From Firmicutes bacterium UBA5388 (GTDB taxonomy: Bacteria > Bacillota > UBA4882 > UBA10575), in contig DHOO01000125.1 in the NCBI GenBank assembly GCA_002409975.1, forward strand, positions 1 to 17,613: a DNA stretch of 17,613 nt, written 5' to 3'. The notes under the pieces are model-generated. The model saw only the letters and a list, made by a program, of their open reading frames with translations. It ran no database searches and was not told where the DNA came from. Position numbers and translations under genes: made by a program. This document shows positions 1-7,525 of this stretch, one piece after another; position 1 is the stretch's first letter; every line of letters starts with the position of its first letter.

Positions 1-53
1 GCAATGGACATGGTCGCAAATGATGTGCTGCATCTGTTTTTTATAAAGAAATG

Positions 54-82
54 TTGACATACAGGGAATGGAATAATATACT
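54..82 (+). promoter_or_regulatory. sigma-A-type promoter of the TetR/efflux operon
   Basis: TTGACA at 54-59 and TATACT at 77-82 are separated by exactly 17 bp, close to the vegetative consensus. Transcription should start near 89, inside the palindrome at 83-111, so a repressor bound there would block initiation. The first gene starts at 128, giving a short leader of about 40 nt. Confidence 0.85.
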
Positions 83-111
83 ATCTATAGACCGACAGTC
101 GGTCTATAGAT
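83..111. promoter_or_regulatory. perfect palindromic operator for the adjacent TetR regulator
   Basis: Two perfectly complementary 14-bp arms (83-96 and 98-111) flank a single central base at 97. The core reads GACCGACAGTCGGTC. It lies directly after the -10 box and covers the expected start site, the usual position for a self-regulating TetR-family repressor. That the neighbouring regulator binds it is inference from position and symmetry. Confidence 0.8.
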
Positions 112-127
112 TAAATGGAGTGAGAAT

Positions 128-754
128 ATGAGAATTACTAAAGAATATGATGAAAGAAGGAATGAAATTCTTGATACTGCTGAAGAGCTGTTTAATATGA
201 AGGGATATGATAAGTGTACTGTTAATGACATACTTAAAGCGGTGGGCATTGCAAGGGGTACTTTTTATTATTATTTCAAATCTAAAGAAGAAGTTTTGGA
301 TGCAATTGTATCGCGATATACAGATTTTGTAGTCAGCAGGACTTATGAAATACTTAAGAAAGGTGATATTAGTCCGGAAGAAAAACTGCTGCATGCATTT
401 ATGTCAATGCGGATTAATAATCAGGTTGGCAGTAACATACTGGGTGAAATGCATAAAACTGAAAATGCTTTATTACATCAGAAAACCTTAAATCAGATAG
501 TTACAGCTATGGCTCCTGTTCTGGCAAGGATCATTGAAGAGGGAATTGAAAAGAAAGCTTGGAGCTGCAGATATCCTCTGCAGTATATGCGGATTTTTCT
601 TGCATCATCAATAACCTTAACTGATAAAGGTATTTTTGAATTGGATGCTGATTCGCAGATGAAGATAATGGCAGCACTGATTTCGATGCTTGAGAAGATG
701 CTGGATGCTCCTGAAGATTCTTTTATGCAGTTATTTATAAAGTACCAGGGATGA
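128..754 (+). CDS. TetR/AcrR family transcriptional repressor
   Basis: A 208-aa protein of normal TetR-family length. Residues 10-55 form the N-terminal helix-turn-helix domain, with the typical pattern AVGIARGTFYYYFKSKEEV near residues 38-56. The rest is the variable helical ligand-binding and dimer domain, so the inducer cannot be predicted. ATG at 128 follows GGAG (117-120) with 7-nt spacing. The gene is the first of four in one direction (regulator, MFS pump, ABC permease, ABC ATPase), and the palindrome at 83-111 sits on its promoter. It most likely represses its own operon and releases on binding a toxic compound exported by the pumps. Seven of its ten arginines use AGA or AGG, unlike the genes beyond 6000. 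Confidence 0.93.
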   Translation: MRITKEYDERRNEILDTAEELFNMKGYDKCTVNDILKAVGIARGTFYYYFKSKEEVLDAIVSRYTDFVVSRTYEILKKGDISPEEKLLHAFMSMRINNQVGSNILGEMHKTENALLHQKTLNQIVTAMAPVLARIIEEGIEKKAWSCRYPLQYMRIFLASSITLTDKGIFELDADSQMKIMAALISMLEKMLDAPEDSFMQLFIKYQG

Positions 755-807
755 ATGTAAAAAGTATTGATAACTCATAAAAAAGTGTGAACAAGAGGGA
801 GAATATT

Positions 808-2097
808 GTGAAAAGCTTTATGATTATATGGATTGGAGAACTGATTTCAAGTATTGGCAGTGGTATGACTGCGTTTGCTGTTTCAATTTATGTTTATCAG
901 CTTACCGGGAGTGCAACATTGGTATCTATTGCAGCACTTCTGGCATACCTTCCGACGATTTTGCTAAGTCCTGTCGGGGGTATTCTTGCTGATCGTTATG
1001 ACAGAAGGCTGATGATGATTATTGGTGATTCTTTTTCGGCGGTAGGTCTTCTTTTTATATTTATCTCTATACAGACAGACCATGCAGGAGTATTGCCTGT
1101 ATTCATTGGCATTACAATAAGTTCTATTTTTGTAGCACTGCTTGAACCTGCATATAGGGCTACTGTTACTGATCTCCTTTCAGAGAAGGAATACGCGAGA
1201 GCAAGTGGTTTGGTTCAGATTGCGGCGAATTCCAAGTATTTGGTATCGCCATTTTTAGCAGGTCTTATTCTTTCCGTTACAGATATCAGGGCGATTTTAA
1301 TAATTGACATGGCAACATTTTTTGTAACTGTTTTTACTATAGCGGCAGTACGAAAGAGTATACAAGTAGTTAAGCCAAATAGGGATAACTTTAACTTTTT
1401 TAGGGAATTCAAGGAAGGAATCGGGAGCATTACCTCTGATAAAGGGGTAAGCAGCTTAGTAATGCTGTTGGCATTTGTGTGCTTCTTTGTTGGTTTTATA
1501 CAGACACTGATGACACCAATGATTCTGGCTTTTGCTGATGTTAGAACACTTGGAACCATGGAGTCTGTAAGTGCTGTCGGTATGTTAATCGGAAATGTTA
1601 TTATTGGTATTTTAAACATCAAGAAAAATCATTCCAAAATTCTTATGATTTCATTAATGGCAGTCGGCGTTTTTATGGCACTGATCGGAACAGCAACCAA
1701 AATATGGTTGATTGTTGTTTTCTGCATTTTGTTTTTTACCGCACTGCCCTTTGTTAATACCTGTGCAGATGTGCTAATCCGTACCAGGATATCAAACGAT
1801 GTACAGGGAAGGGCATGGGGAATGATAAGTATCCTTACACAGATAGGTTTTGTTGCGGCATATGCGGTCTGCGGTGCGCTGGCTGATTATGTGTTTGAGC
1901 CAATGCTTATGGAGGATGGCATACTTGCAGGAACTCTGGGGCGGATTATAGGTACCGGAGAAGGACGTGGAATCGGGTTGATGCTTATTATTGCCGGTAG
2001 CGTAATGGTTGTATTTGCTTTTATCTTTGGCTTTACAAAAAGCATTAGGGAGATGGAAAGGAGTGATTTAAATGAACTGGTCAATAGTCAGAAATGA
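808..2097 (+). CDS. MFS transporter, drug efflux type
   Basis: A 429-aa polytopic inner-membrane protein with about 12 hydrophobic segments, as expected for a major facilitator pump. The loop after the second segment carries the family motif A pattern (GGILADRYDRR, about residues 57-67). The sequence resembles macrolide-efflux (MefA-like) and other multidrug MFS proteins, but the substrate is not known. The frame is open from a GTG at 787, but GAGGGAG (795-801) lies inside that extension, 6 nt before the GTG at 808, so 808 is preferred. The N-terminus of the longer form still resembles some homologues, so 787 is not excluded. The last 26 bp overlap the following permease gene, implying coupled translation. 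Confidence 0.88.
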   Translation: MKSFMIIWIGELISSIGSGMTAFAVSIYVYQLTGSATLVSIAALLAYLPTILLSPVGGILADRYDRRLMMIIGDSFSAVGLLFIFISIQTDHAGVLPVFIGITISSIFVALLEPAYRATVTDLLSEKEYARASGLVQIAANSKYLVSPFLAGLILSVTDIRAILIIDMATFFVTVFTIAAVRKSIQVVKPNRDNFNFFREFKEGIGSITSDKGVSSLVMLLAFVCFFVGFIQTLMTPMILAFADVRTLGTMESVSAVGMLIGNVIIGILNIKKNHSKILMISLMAVGVFMALIGTATKIWLIVVFCILFFTALPFVNTCADVLIRTRISNDVQGRAWGMISILTQIGFVAAYAVCGALADYVFEPMLMEDGILAGTLGRIIGTGEGRGIGLMLIIAGSVMVVFAFIFGFTKSIREMERSDLNELVNSQK

Positions 2098-4426
2098 CTT
2101 TTTAAGAAATAAAGTGATTAATCTGGCATTACTTTTGTTTATGATGTTTTCAGCAAGCCTTACAATCTTGTCTGTGTTAATGGCAGTACAAACCTTTACA
2201 TCAATTTCTGGATTATATAAAATGGCACAGCCGCCTCATTTCGTTCAGATGCATAAAGGGGAAATCAATCAGAAGAAAATAGATGAGTTTATGTCAAACT
2301 ATGAAGACATAACTTGCTGGCAGACGGATACAATGCTTGATGTCTACGGTGAAAATCTTACTGTTGTTGGTAAGAAGGGTAGATATAATCTTTCTGACTG
2401 CCGGCTTGACATTGGTCTGGTAAAACAGAATAAAACCAAGGATTTACTCTTGAATTCCAAACATGAAAAAGTAACAATAAATGAAGGCGAAATTGGGATT
2501 CCTGTACTTTTAAAAGAAATGTATGGTATGAAAATCGGTGATCATGTTATTTTAAACGGTGATGGTGTAACCAAAGAATTTGTAATCAAAGAATATATTT
2601 TAGATTCCATGATGAATTCCCCAATGGTTTCTTCTACAAGATTATTGTTAAGCGATAAAGATTTTGACAAGCTTCAAGGTAAGATTGGAGAGAATGAATA
2701 TCTGATAAAAGTATATTTTTCCAATACAAAGGAGGCGACCGAGTTTCAGACTGCCTATGAGAATGCAGGACTTCCCCAGAATGGGCAGGCAGTAACCTAT
2801 CCAATTATTTTTTTACTTAGTGCACTAACAGATATTACAACTGTATTTGTTTTACTTCAGGTGAGCGTACTTTTAATAATTGTTTCCTTTATCTGTGTCA
2901 GGTTTACAATCATGGCTGCTTTGGAGGAAGAAATTCTAGAAATCGGTATCATGAAGGCTATTGGACTCCCCTTTGCCGATATTAGGGATATTTATCTTTA
3001 TAAGTACAGGGCATTAGCCATGGCAGGAGTAACTGCAGGATATATTCTGGCATTACTGCTCAGCGGTGTGGTTACAAAGCATACCAGTGCTGCCTTTGGA
3101 GGTATGGGCATATCCACTTTGGCGGTATTATTATCCCTTGTCGCCGGTTGCCTAGTTTTTCTTCTTATAAATTATTATTGTAAAGCTATATTAAAGAAAA
3201 TCAAAAAGGTTACCGTTGTTGATGCTCTAGTTACCGGAAAGGGCTTTGGAAAAGATAAAGGTGGTATAAAGGACGGACTATATAAATCGAAGAGGTTTTC
3301 TGTTAACTGGCTCGTGGGAATACGTGAGGTTTTTTATAAGTTTAAAAGCTGGATAATGATATTTGCCGTTGTGTTAATTGCAGTAATGATGATTATGGTT
3401 CCCGTCAATTTGTTGAATACCTTTAAGGCGCCTGAATTTATTACATATATGGGAAGCTCTTTAGAGGATATCCTCATTGAAATTGAAAATGGAGAGAATC
3501 TTGAAACCGGCTATGCTAATGTAAAACAGCTTTTACAAAAGGATGCTGCTATTGAAAACTATTATGAATACCGGAGTATACGCGTCAAGACTATTTATGC
3601 TGAGAATAAACTTATGAATCTTAATATAGACTGTGGAATTAACGCAGGAAATGAGCTGCAGTACCTAACCGGGAAGGCCCCGGAAGGGAAGAATGAGCTT
3701 GCTCTTTCCTATCTGTATGCCAATGAAATCGGAAAAAGGGCCGGTAACAAAATTGAACTTTTGTTCAATAACACGAAAAAGGAATTTGTTATTTCCGGAA
3801 TCTATCAGGACGTTACCAGCGGTGGATATACAGCGAAGTCAAAATATGATTTTTCAGGACTTGTTGCTGATAAATATTCATTTTCAGTTAACCTCAAGGA
3901 TAATTCAGAAGTGGGAAAAAAGGCAGAGGAATGGTCTAAGAGCCTTGGAGCAGGAGTATCGGTAGACCCGATGAAGGAATTCATCAACCAGACCTTGGGC
4001 GGAGTTGCAAAACAATTAGGAACTATAGTATTTGCAATTGTCATCATTGGTGTAGCCTTAGCAATGCTTATCACAATTTTGTTTTTGAAGCTGCGTCTGG
4101 CAAAGGATTTATCGGAAATAGCAGTTTTAAAAGCTGTCGGATTTTCCGAACATGATATAAATAAGCAGTACATGATAAAAATAGGATACGTTTCTATAAT
4201 AGGCATTCTGGCGGGAATTATCTTAACAGATTTCTTAGGCGTAAAGATTGTTAACGCTGCGTTAAGTATTACAGAGCTTGGGGTTAAGAAAATCCACCTT
4301 ATTGTAAGTCCTGTAATGGAATATATCATTTGTCCATTGTTATTGATGGTGCTCATACTGCTGGTAACACGGATTGTTATGAGAACAATTAAAAAATATA
4401 ATATTATTTCTATTATTAAAGAATAG
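2072..4426 (+). CDS. ABC transporter permease with two FtsX domains
   Basis: A 784-aa protein with a tandem FtsX layout: one N-terminal membrane helix (about 15-40), a large extracytoplasmic domain (about 45-245), three helices (about 247-370), another single helix (about 427-448), a second extracytoplasmic domain, and three C-terminal helices. Each FtsX domain shows the cytoplasmic coupling motif that contacts the ATPase: IGIMKAIG (291-298) and IAVLKAVG (683-690). Such permeases use ATP to move lipophilic compounds, peptides or lipoproteins rather than sugars. ATG at 2072 follows AAAGGAG (2057-2063) with 8-nt spacing, inside the end of the MFS gene. Its partner is the ATPase 18 bp downstream. 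Export of, or defence against, an antimicrobial is inferred from the TetR/MFS context. Confidence 0.9.
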   Translation: MNWSIVRNDFLRNKVINLALLLFMMFSASLTILSVLMAVQTFTSISGLYKMAQPPHFVQMHKGEINQKKIDEFMSNYEDITCWQTDTMLDVYGENLTVVGKKGRYNLSDCRLDIGLVKQNKTKDLLLNSKHEKVTINEGEIGIPVLLKEMYGMKIGDHVILNGDGVTKEFVIKEYILDSMMNSPMVSSTRLLLSDKDFDKLQGKIGENEYLIKVYFSNTKEATEFQTAYENAGLPQNGQAVTYPIIFLLSALTDITTVFVLLQVSVLLIIVSFICVRFTIMAALEEEILEIGIMKAIGLPFADIRDIYLYKYRALAMAGVTAGYILALLLSGVVTKHTSAAFGGMGISTLAVLLSLVAGCLVFLLINYYCKAILKKIKKVTVVDALVTGKGFGKDKGGIKDGLYKSKRFSVNWLVGIREVFYKFKSWIMIFAVVLIAVMMIMVPVNLLNTFKAPEFITYMGSSLEDILIEIENGENLETGYANVKQLLQKDAAIENYYEYRSIRVKTIYAENKLMNLNIDCGINAGNELQYLTGKAPEGKNELALSYLYANEIGKRAGNKIELLFNNTKKEFVISGIYQDVTSGGYTAKSKYDFSGLVADKYSFSVNLKDNSEVGKKAEEWSKSLGAGVSVDPMKEFINQTLGGVAKQLGTIVFAIVIIGVALAMLITILFLKLRLAKDLSEIAVLKAVGFSEHDINKQYMIKIGYVSIIGILAGIILTDFLGVKIVNAALSITELGVKKIHLIVSPVMEYIICPLLLMVLILLVTRIVMRTIKKYNIISIIKE

Positions 4427-4444
4427 AAAGTCTAGAGGTGCAAT

Positions 4445-5197
4445 GTGAAAAAAATATTAGATGTGAAGAATTTATGTAAAAGTTTTGAAGATACACAGGT
4501 ATTGAATAATATTTATTTCAAGGTTGATGAGGGCGAGTTCATAGCAATCATGGGGCGGTCCGGATCTGGAAAATCCACATTGCTTTATAGTATAAGTGGA
4601 ATGGATAGACCTACTTCAGGCAACGTGCTATATTTTGGTAAAGATATTTCCAAGCTGGATGATAAAAAGATGAGTGAAATAAGGCTAAAACATATGGGAT
4701 TTATTTTTCAGCACTCCTATCTTCTAAAAAATTTATCTATCCGAGATAATATTGTACTCCCTGGATTTAAGGCAGGTACCTTGTCAAGAGAGCAGGTAAA
4801 TCAAAATGCCAATGCTCTTATGATAAAGACAGGAATTGACAGTGTAGCGGATCATGATATTAAAAAGGTTTCAGTCGGTCAGTTGCAGCGTGCAGCAATC
4901 TGCCGGGCGCTGATCAATAAGCCGGATGTTTTGTTTGGGGATGAACCTACTGGAGCACTAAACAGCAGTACCACAAGAGAAGTAATGGATGTTATCAATA
5001 CTGTCAATGCAGAAGGCACAACTGTAATCATTGTTACCCATGATGCGAAAGTTGCAGCCAGGGCAAGCAGAGTGATATACCTTATGGATGGAAATATCCA
5101 TGATGAACTGACATTGGGAAAATATGAGGGCGCCGAAAAGACAAAATCATCACGTGAGAAAAGGTTATCCGAATGGTTAGAAAAGCAGGGGTTTTAG
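4445..5197 (+). CDS. ABC transporter ATP-binding protein (MacB/LolD type)
   Basis: A 250-aa nucleotide-binding subunit of the family that pairs with FtsX permeases. Visible motifs are Walker A GRSGSGKST (37-45), Q-loop Gln89, Walker B ending in DEP with catalytic Glu167, and switch His199. The signature is VSVGQ (142-146) instead of LSGGQ: the second position of the glycine pair is kept and the first is valine, which is unusual but sometimes tolerated. A charged tail of about 30 residues follows the core. The start is GTG at 4445 after AGAGGTG (4434-4440); an overlapping ATG at 4443 is in another frame and stops at once. It is the last gene of the TetR operon. I see no clear plus-strand terminator directly after it. 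Confidence 0.92.
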   Translation: MKKILDVKNLCKSFEDTQVLNNIYFKVDEGEFIAIMGRSGSGKSTLLYSISGMDRPTSGNVLYFGKDISKLDDKKMSEIRLKHMGFIFQHSYLLKNLSIRDNIVLPGFKAGTLSREQVNQNANALMIKTGIDSVADHDIKKVSVGQLQRAAICRALINKPDVLFGDEPTGALNSSTTREVMDVINTVNAEGTTVIIVTHDAKVAARASRVIYLMDGNIHDELTLGKYEGAEKTKSSREKRLSEWLEKQGF

Positions 5198-5401
5198 AAG
5201 GACAGCTGACAGATACCAATTATAGAGCTGTTGTAGTTTTAACCGCTGTTATAACAATTTCTCAATTTATAACGATAGTAAGATCCAATTACAGTTATTA
5301 ATAGCAAATCCATTCTTCCAAAGCATATGGAGAAGATAAGTTAGAATGGCAGGCTTCAATCGTCCGACTTTCACCGACAAGCTTGCATCCATCTGACGCA
5401 C
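5198..5401. other. gene-free stretch after the efflux operon
   Basis: No convincing gene. A 42-codon frame (5173-5301) overlaps the ATPase end and encodes a hydrophobic stretch, but has only a weak AAGG upstream. An imperfect inverted repeat pairs CCATTCT with AGAATGG near 5310-5346. The local composition is intermediate, and the probable edge of the A+T-rich cassette lies here. Confidence 0.4.
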
Positions 5402-5430
5402 AAAAAAGGGAGGTATTAACAACCTCCCTT
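5402..5430 (-). terminator. intrinsic terminator of the structured RNA
   Basis: A perfect 9-bp stem (5406-5414 with 5422-5430) and a 7-nt loop are followed, on the minus strand, by a run of six U (5402-5407, two of them paired). The plus strand has only AAAAGA after the stem, so the site works for minus-strand transcripts. It lies about 20 nt after the last proposed helix of the RNA. Confidence 0.85.
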
Positions 5431-5659
5431 AAAAGATGACACGGCGCGCACTATAGTCACCTTTTTAATGCAGCTGGATTTGAAAGAAAATCCCGCATCT
5501 TTTCGTCCACACGGCTAGGGCAGTACTAACCCTAAAATAAGAGATGCGAAGACTTTGGCGCCCGTTCACCAAGCTGCACTATAAGTTTATCCGGTTCCCA
5601 CCCTTTTTATGCATAAATTTTTTCTGGCAGGTTAAATCTTAACAATAAATTAGGCAATT
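5402..5659 (-). ncRNA. candidate free-standing structured RNA, family not assigned
   Basis: On the minus strand, a promoter (5666-5695), a folded core and an intrinsic terminator (5402-5430) bracket about 255 nt without a credible coding frame. The core is closed by an 8-bp helix with one G-U pair (5572-5579 with 5468-5475). Inside it, packed almost without linkers, are a hairpin (5556-5560 with 5567-5571), a 7-bp helix (5542-5548 with 5494-5500) capped by a smaller stem (5530-5534 with 5516-5520), and a 6-bp hairpin (5488-5493 with 5476-5481). The closing helix can extend (5579-5583 with 5452-5456) across a bulge. The loop ACGG at about 5563-5566 could pair with CCGT in the 3' part as a pseudoknot. 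The compact multi-branch form suggests a conserved RNA. It is not a riboswitch, T-box, tmRNA, RNase P or SRP RNA that I recognise. The raiA motif is my weakly held guess. Confidence 0.6.
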
Positions 5660-5665
5660 CCTTAA

Positions 5666-5695
5666 ATTATAGCGGGTAATTTCCTAATGTACCAA
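5666..5695 (-). promoter_or_regulatory. promoter for the structured RNA
   Basis: Read on the minus strand: TTGGTA (5690-5695), an 18-bp spacer, and a perfect TATAAT (5666-5671). The start should fall near 5659, about 75 nt before the first strongly structured part. The -35 matches four of six consensus bases. Confidence 0.6.
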
Positions 5696-5789
5696 AAGCA
5701 GAGTTCCTTCTTGGCGCTTCTGACCATATTATATAACAGATAGCCAGTAAGCTTGCTTAGGCAAATCCATATATATGGAGGGTGAAGTA

Positions 5790-5879
5790 ATGGGTTCTTT
5801 AAAAGTTGGAAACTTCGATACAATGTTGGCCTTTGTTCTGTTTTTAATCCTCATTCTTCTTGTTTTGGGCACCGTATAA
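5790..5879 (+). CDS. 29-aa single-span membrane peptide, YjcZ-like sporulation protein
   Basis: A short polar N-terminus (MGSLKVGNFDTM) is followed by a hydrophobic helix of about 16 residues rich in Leu, Ile, Val and Phe, ending in LGTV. This resembles the YjcZ family of tiny sporulation proteins of Firmicutes, which have a glycine-containing head and one membrane span; here the head is not glycine-rich, so membership is tentative. Reality of the gene is supported by GGAGGG (5777-5782) 7 nt before the ATG and by a strong terminator at 5926-5966. A CATANNNTA sequence at 5725-5733 resembles the -10 of mother-cell sigma factors, but I see no good -35. The gene stands alone between two minus-strand transcripts. 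If correct, it implies the host makes endospores. Confidence 0.7.
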   Translation: MGSLKVGNFDTMLAFVLFLILILLVLGTV

Positions 5880-5925
5880 ACTTATAAATTATTAACCGTT
5901 TGTAAGTCAGCCTCTCTATCCTCTT

Positions 5926-5966
5926 CCGGTCTCAAGGAAACTCCCTTTTCCTCGGGCCGGTTTTTT
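5926..5966 (+). terminator. intrinsic terminator after the small membrane peptide gene
   Basis: Outer stem 5926-5932 with 5954-5960 (GC-rich, two G-U pairs), inner stem 5935-5940 with 5947-5952, then six T on the plus strand (5961-5966). It ends one base before the stop codon of the convergent Nudix gene. The minus strand has no U-run after the hairpin. Confidence 0.85.
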
Positions 5967-5967
5967 A

Positions 5968-6420
5968 TTACTCAATCTTATAAAGGATTTTCCTTTGGAA
6001 AGTCGATTTTTCCCCTTCAAGATACTCCCTAATTAATCCCTCCGTATAGGTTTCCAGCGGGAGGGTTAAGGCTTTTTCCGGCAATACCCAGATATACTCG
6101 TCGCTTTCTTCGTTAAGGACAATGGGTCCGGGTTTGGCCCGACAGCTAAAATCAATATATATAAAATGACGTGATTGACGATGATGCTCTGGGAAAAGGG
6201 CTTCCTGAAGTCCAATAAGCTTAATATCCCCTACTTCTAGACCGGTCTCTTCTCTCACTTCTCTTTGTAAAGCTTCCTCCATTGTTTCGCCGATCTCAAT
6301 ATGACCACCCGGGATTACATAGCGGTTCATAAATTTCTCTCCGCGAATCAGTAAGATGTGACCAGCATGATTAAAGATTAGAGCTCCGACGGTTGGTTCT
6401 GGGTAACGATGATTGATCAT
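5968..6420 (-). CDS. Nudix hydrolase
   Basis: A 150-aa soluble protein of the family that splits nucleoside diphosphates linked to another group, using divalent metal. The Nudix box is complete and canonical: G39-x5-E45-x7-R53-E54-V-x-E57-E58-x-G60-L61, with E57 and E58 the expected metal ligands. The preceding strand and following core look normal for a single-domain MutT/ADP-ribose pyrophosphatase-like enzyme, but the box alone does not give the substrate. The frame opens at a TTG at 6441, but AGGAGG (6427-6432) lies inside that extension, 6 nt before the ATG at 6420, which I take as the start. It follows the transporter genes by 226 bp and may be transcribed separately. Confidence 0.9.
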   Translation of the reverse strand: MINHRYPEPTVGALIFNHAGHILLIRGEKFMNRYVIPGGHIEIGETMEEALQREVREETGLEVGDIKLIGLQEALFPEHHRQSRHFIYIDFSCRAKPGPIVLNEESDEYIWVLPEKALTLPLETYTEGLIREYLEGEKSTFQRKILYKIE

Positions 6421-6575
6421 TTCAAACCTCCTGGTTATCAACTCTATTCCGCAGTTAGGGCTTTCTCCTTTAAATCTCCTCCATCTCCCAAACTATTTTC
6501 ATAATTCGCGCTGTTTCTATTACATTCCTCCCGCGCCAATACCGTTCCCCGGATTAAGAAAACCTTATTAATTTT

Positions 6576-6606
6576 GAAGACGCCCATCTCTTGCGCGTCT
6601 TCTTTT
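6576..6606. terminator. stem-loop at the 3' end of the sugar transporter operon
   Basis: A perfect 8-bp stem (6576-6583 with 6595-6602) with an 11-nt loop. The T-run (6603-6606) follows on the plus strand, whereas the genes that need terminating read on the minus strand, where the tail is AAAATT. It may act as a weak or RNA-protecting 3' end rather than a classic terminator. Confidence 0.35.
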
Positions 6607-6646
6607 CTTATCCCTCAGTTAATAGAGCTATTTTCTACTTCTTTGC

Positions 6647-7498
6647 TCATCCTTTAACCGCTCCGACAGTCAAGCCTTTAATCACATACCGCTGGAAGAT
6701 CATAGTTAGGATAATCGCGGGCGTAATAATCACCACTGCTGCCGCCATAACATTTCCCCAGCTAACTTCAGCATAAGAAACAAAATTATAAATGGCGATC
6801 GGTAATGTTTTTGTCCGGTGGGTACTTAAAACTAAAGAAAACATAAAGTTATTCCAGGAAAAAAGGAACGATAGGGTTGTAGCAGTAATAATCCCCGGTC
6901 CGGAGATGGGAAGAAGAATGCGCAAAAAAGCAGTCTGGATACTACAACCATCTACGCGGGCGGACTCTTCAAGCTCCCGGGGGAGACCGTCAAAATAATT
7001 GATCATGATCCAGACAATGAGCGGTAAGGCTACCAACATATGACTGGCAATTAAAGCACTGAAGGTATCAACCATTCTTATTTTAGAAAACAAGATGTAC
7101 CAAGGCATGAGAAAAGAGATTCCCGGCATCAGACGCGCGACTAAAATAAAGACTCCTAAAGTTTGCTGCTTATAACGGGAGATGGAATAAGCTGCCGGTA
7201 AACCCAATAATAATGAAAGAACAGTCGAAGCTACCGCTACCACAGAGCTATTCCAAAGAAAACGAGCAAAATCCTGCTCCATAAATACACTCTTGAAGTT
7301 ATTTAAGGTTGGTTTAAAGATCCAGATGGGGGGAGAGGCCACTATCTGCGCCTGAGTTTTAAAGGCAGCCGCTATAATCCAAATTAAAGGGAAGATAAAA
7401 GGAATAGTGATCATAATTACTAGAAGATACCATCCGATCTCCTTCCATTTAATCCTTTTCACCTCATTCCATCCGACCTGATCCCATCTTTTTTTCAT
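6647..7498 (-). CDS. carbohydrate ABC transporter permease (MalG type, CUT1)
   Basis: A 283-aa inner-membrane subunit with six predicted helices. The cytoplasmic EAA loop that docks the ATPase is visible as EESARVDGCSIQTAFLRI-x-LP around residues 187-208, and the C-terminus (RYVIKGLTVGAVKG) is the typical MalG-like end. The family imports sugars and oligosaccharides using a binding protein and an ATPase. The ATG at 7498 follows AGGAG (7507-7511) with 8-nt spacing; an in-frame GTG at 7507 overlaps that site and is unlikely to be used. The gene is 27 bp after the MalF-type partner. No ATPase gene follows, so a shared MsmK-like ATPase encoded elsewhere is probably used. Confidence 0.93.
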   Translation of the reverse strand: MKKRWDQVGWNEVKRIKWKEIGWYLLVIMITIPFIFPLIWIIAAAFKTQAQIVASPPIWIFKPTLNNFKSVFMEQDFARFLWNSSVVAVASTVLSLLLGLPAAYSISRYKQQTLGVFILVARLMPGISFLMPWYILFSKIRMVDTFSALIASHMLVALPLIVWIMINYFDGLPRELEESARVDGCSIQTAFLRILLPISGPGIITATTLSFLFSWNNFMFSLVLSTHRTKTLPIAIYNFVSYAEVSWGNVMAAAVVIITPAIILTMIFQRYVIKGLTVGAVKG

Positions 7499-7525
7499 AT
7501 TACTCACTCCTAACAGTCAGACGGT

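Noticed and set aside
5173..5301. A 42-codon frame overlapping the end of the ABC ATPase gene, with a hydrophobic stretch.
   Set aside because: Only a weak AAGG precedes it, the first part is a shadow of the ATPase, and I recognise no family.
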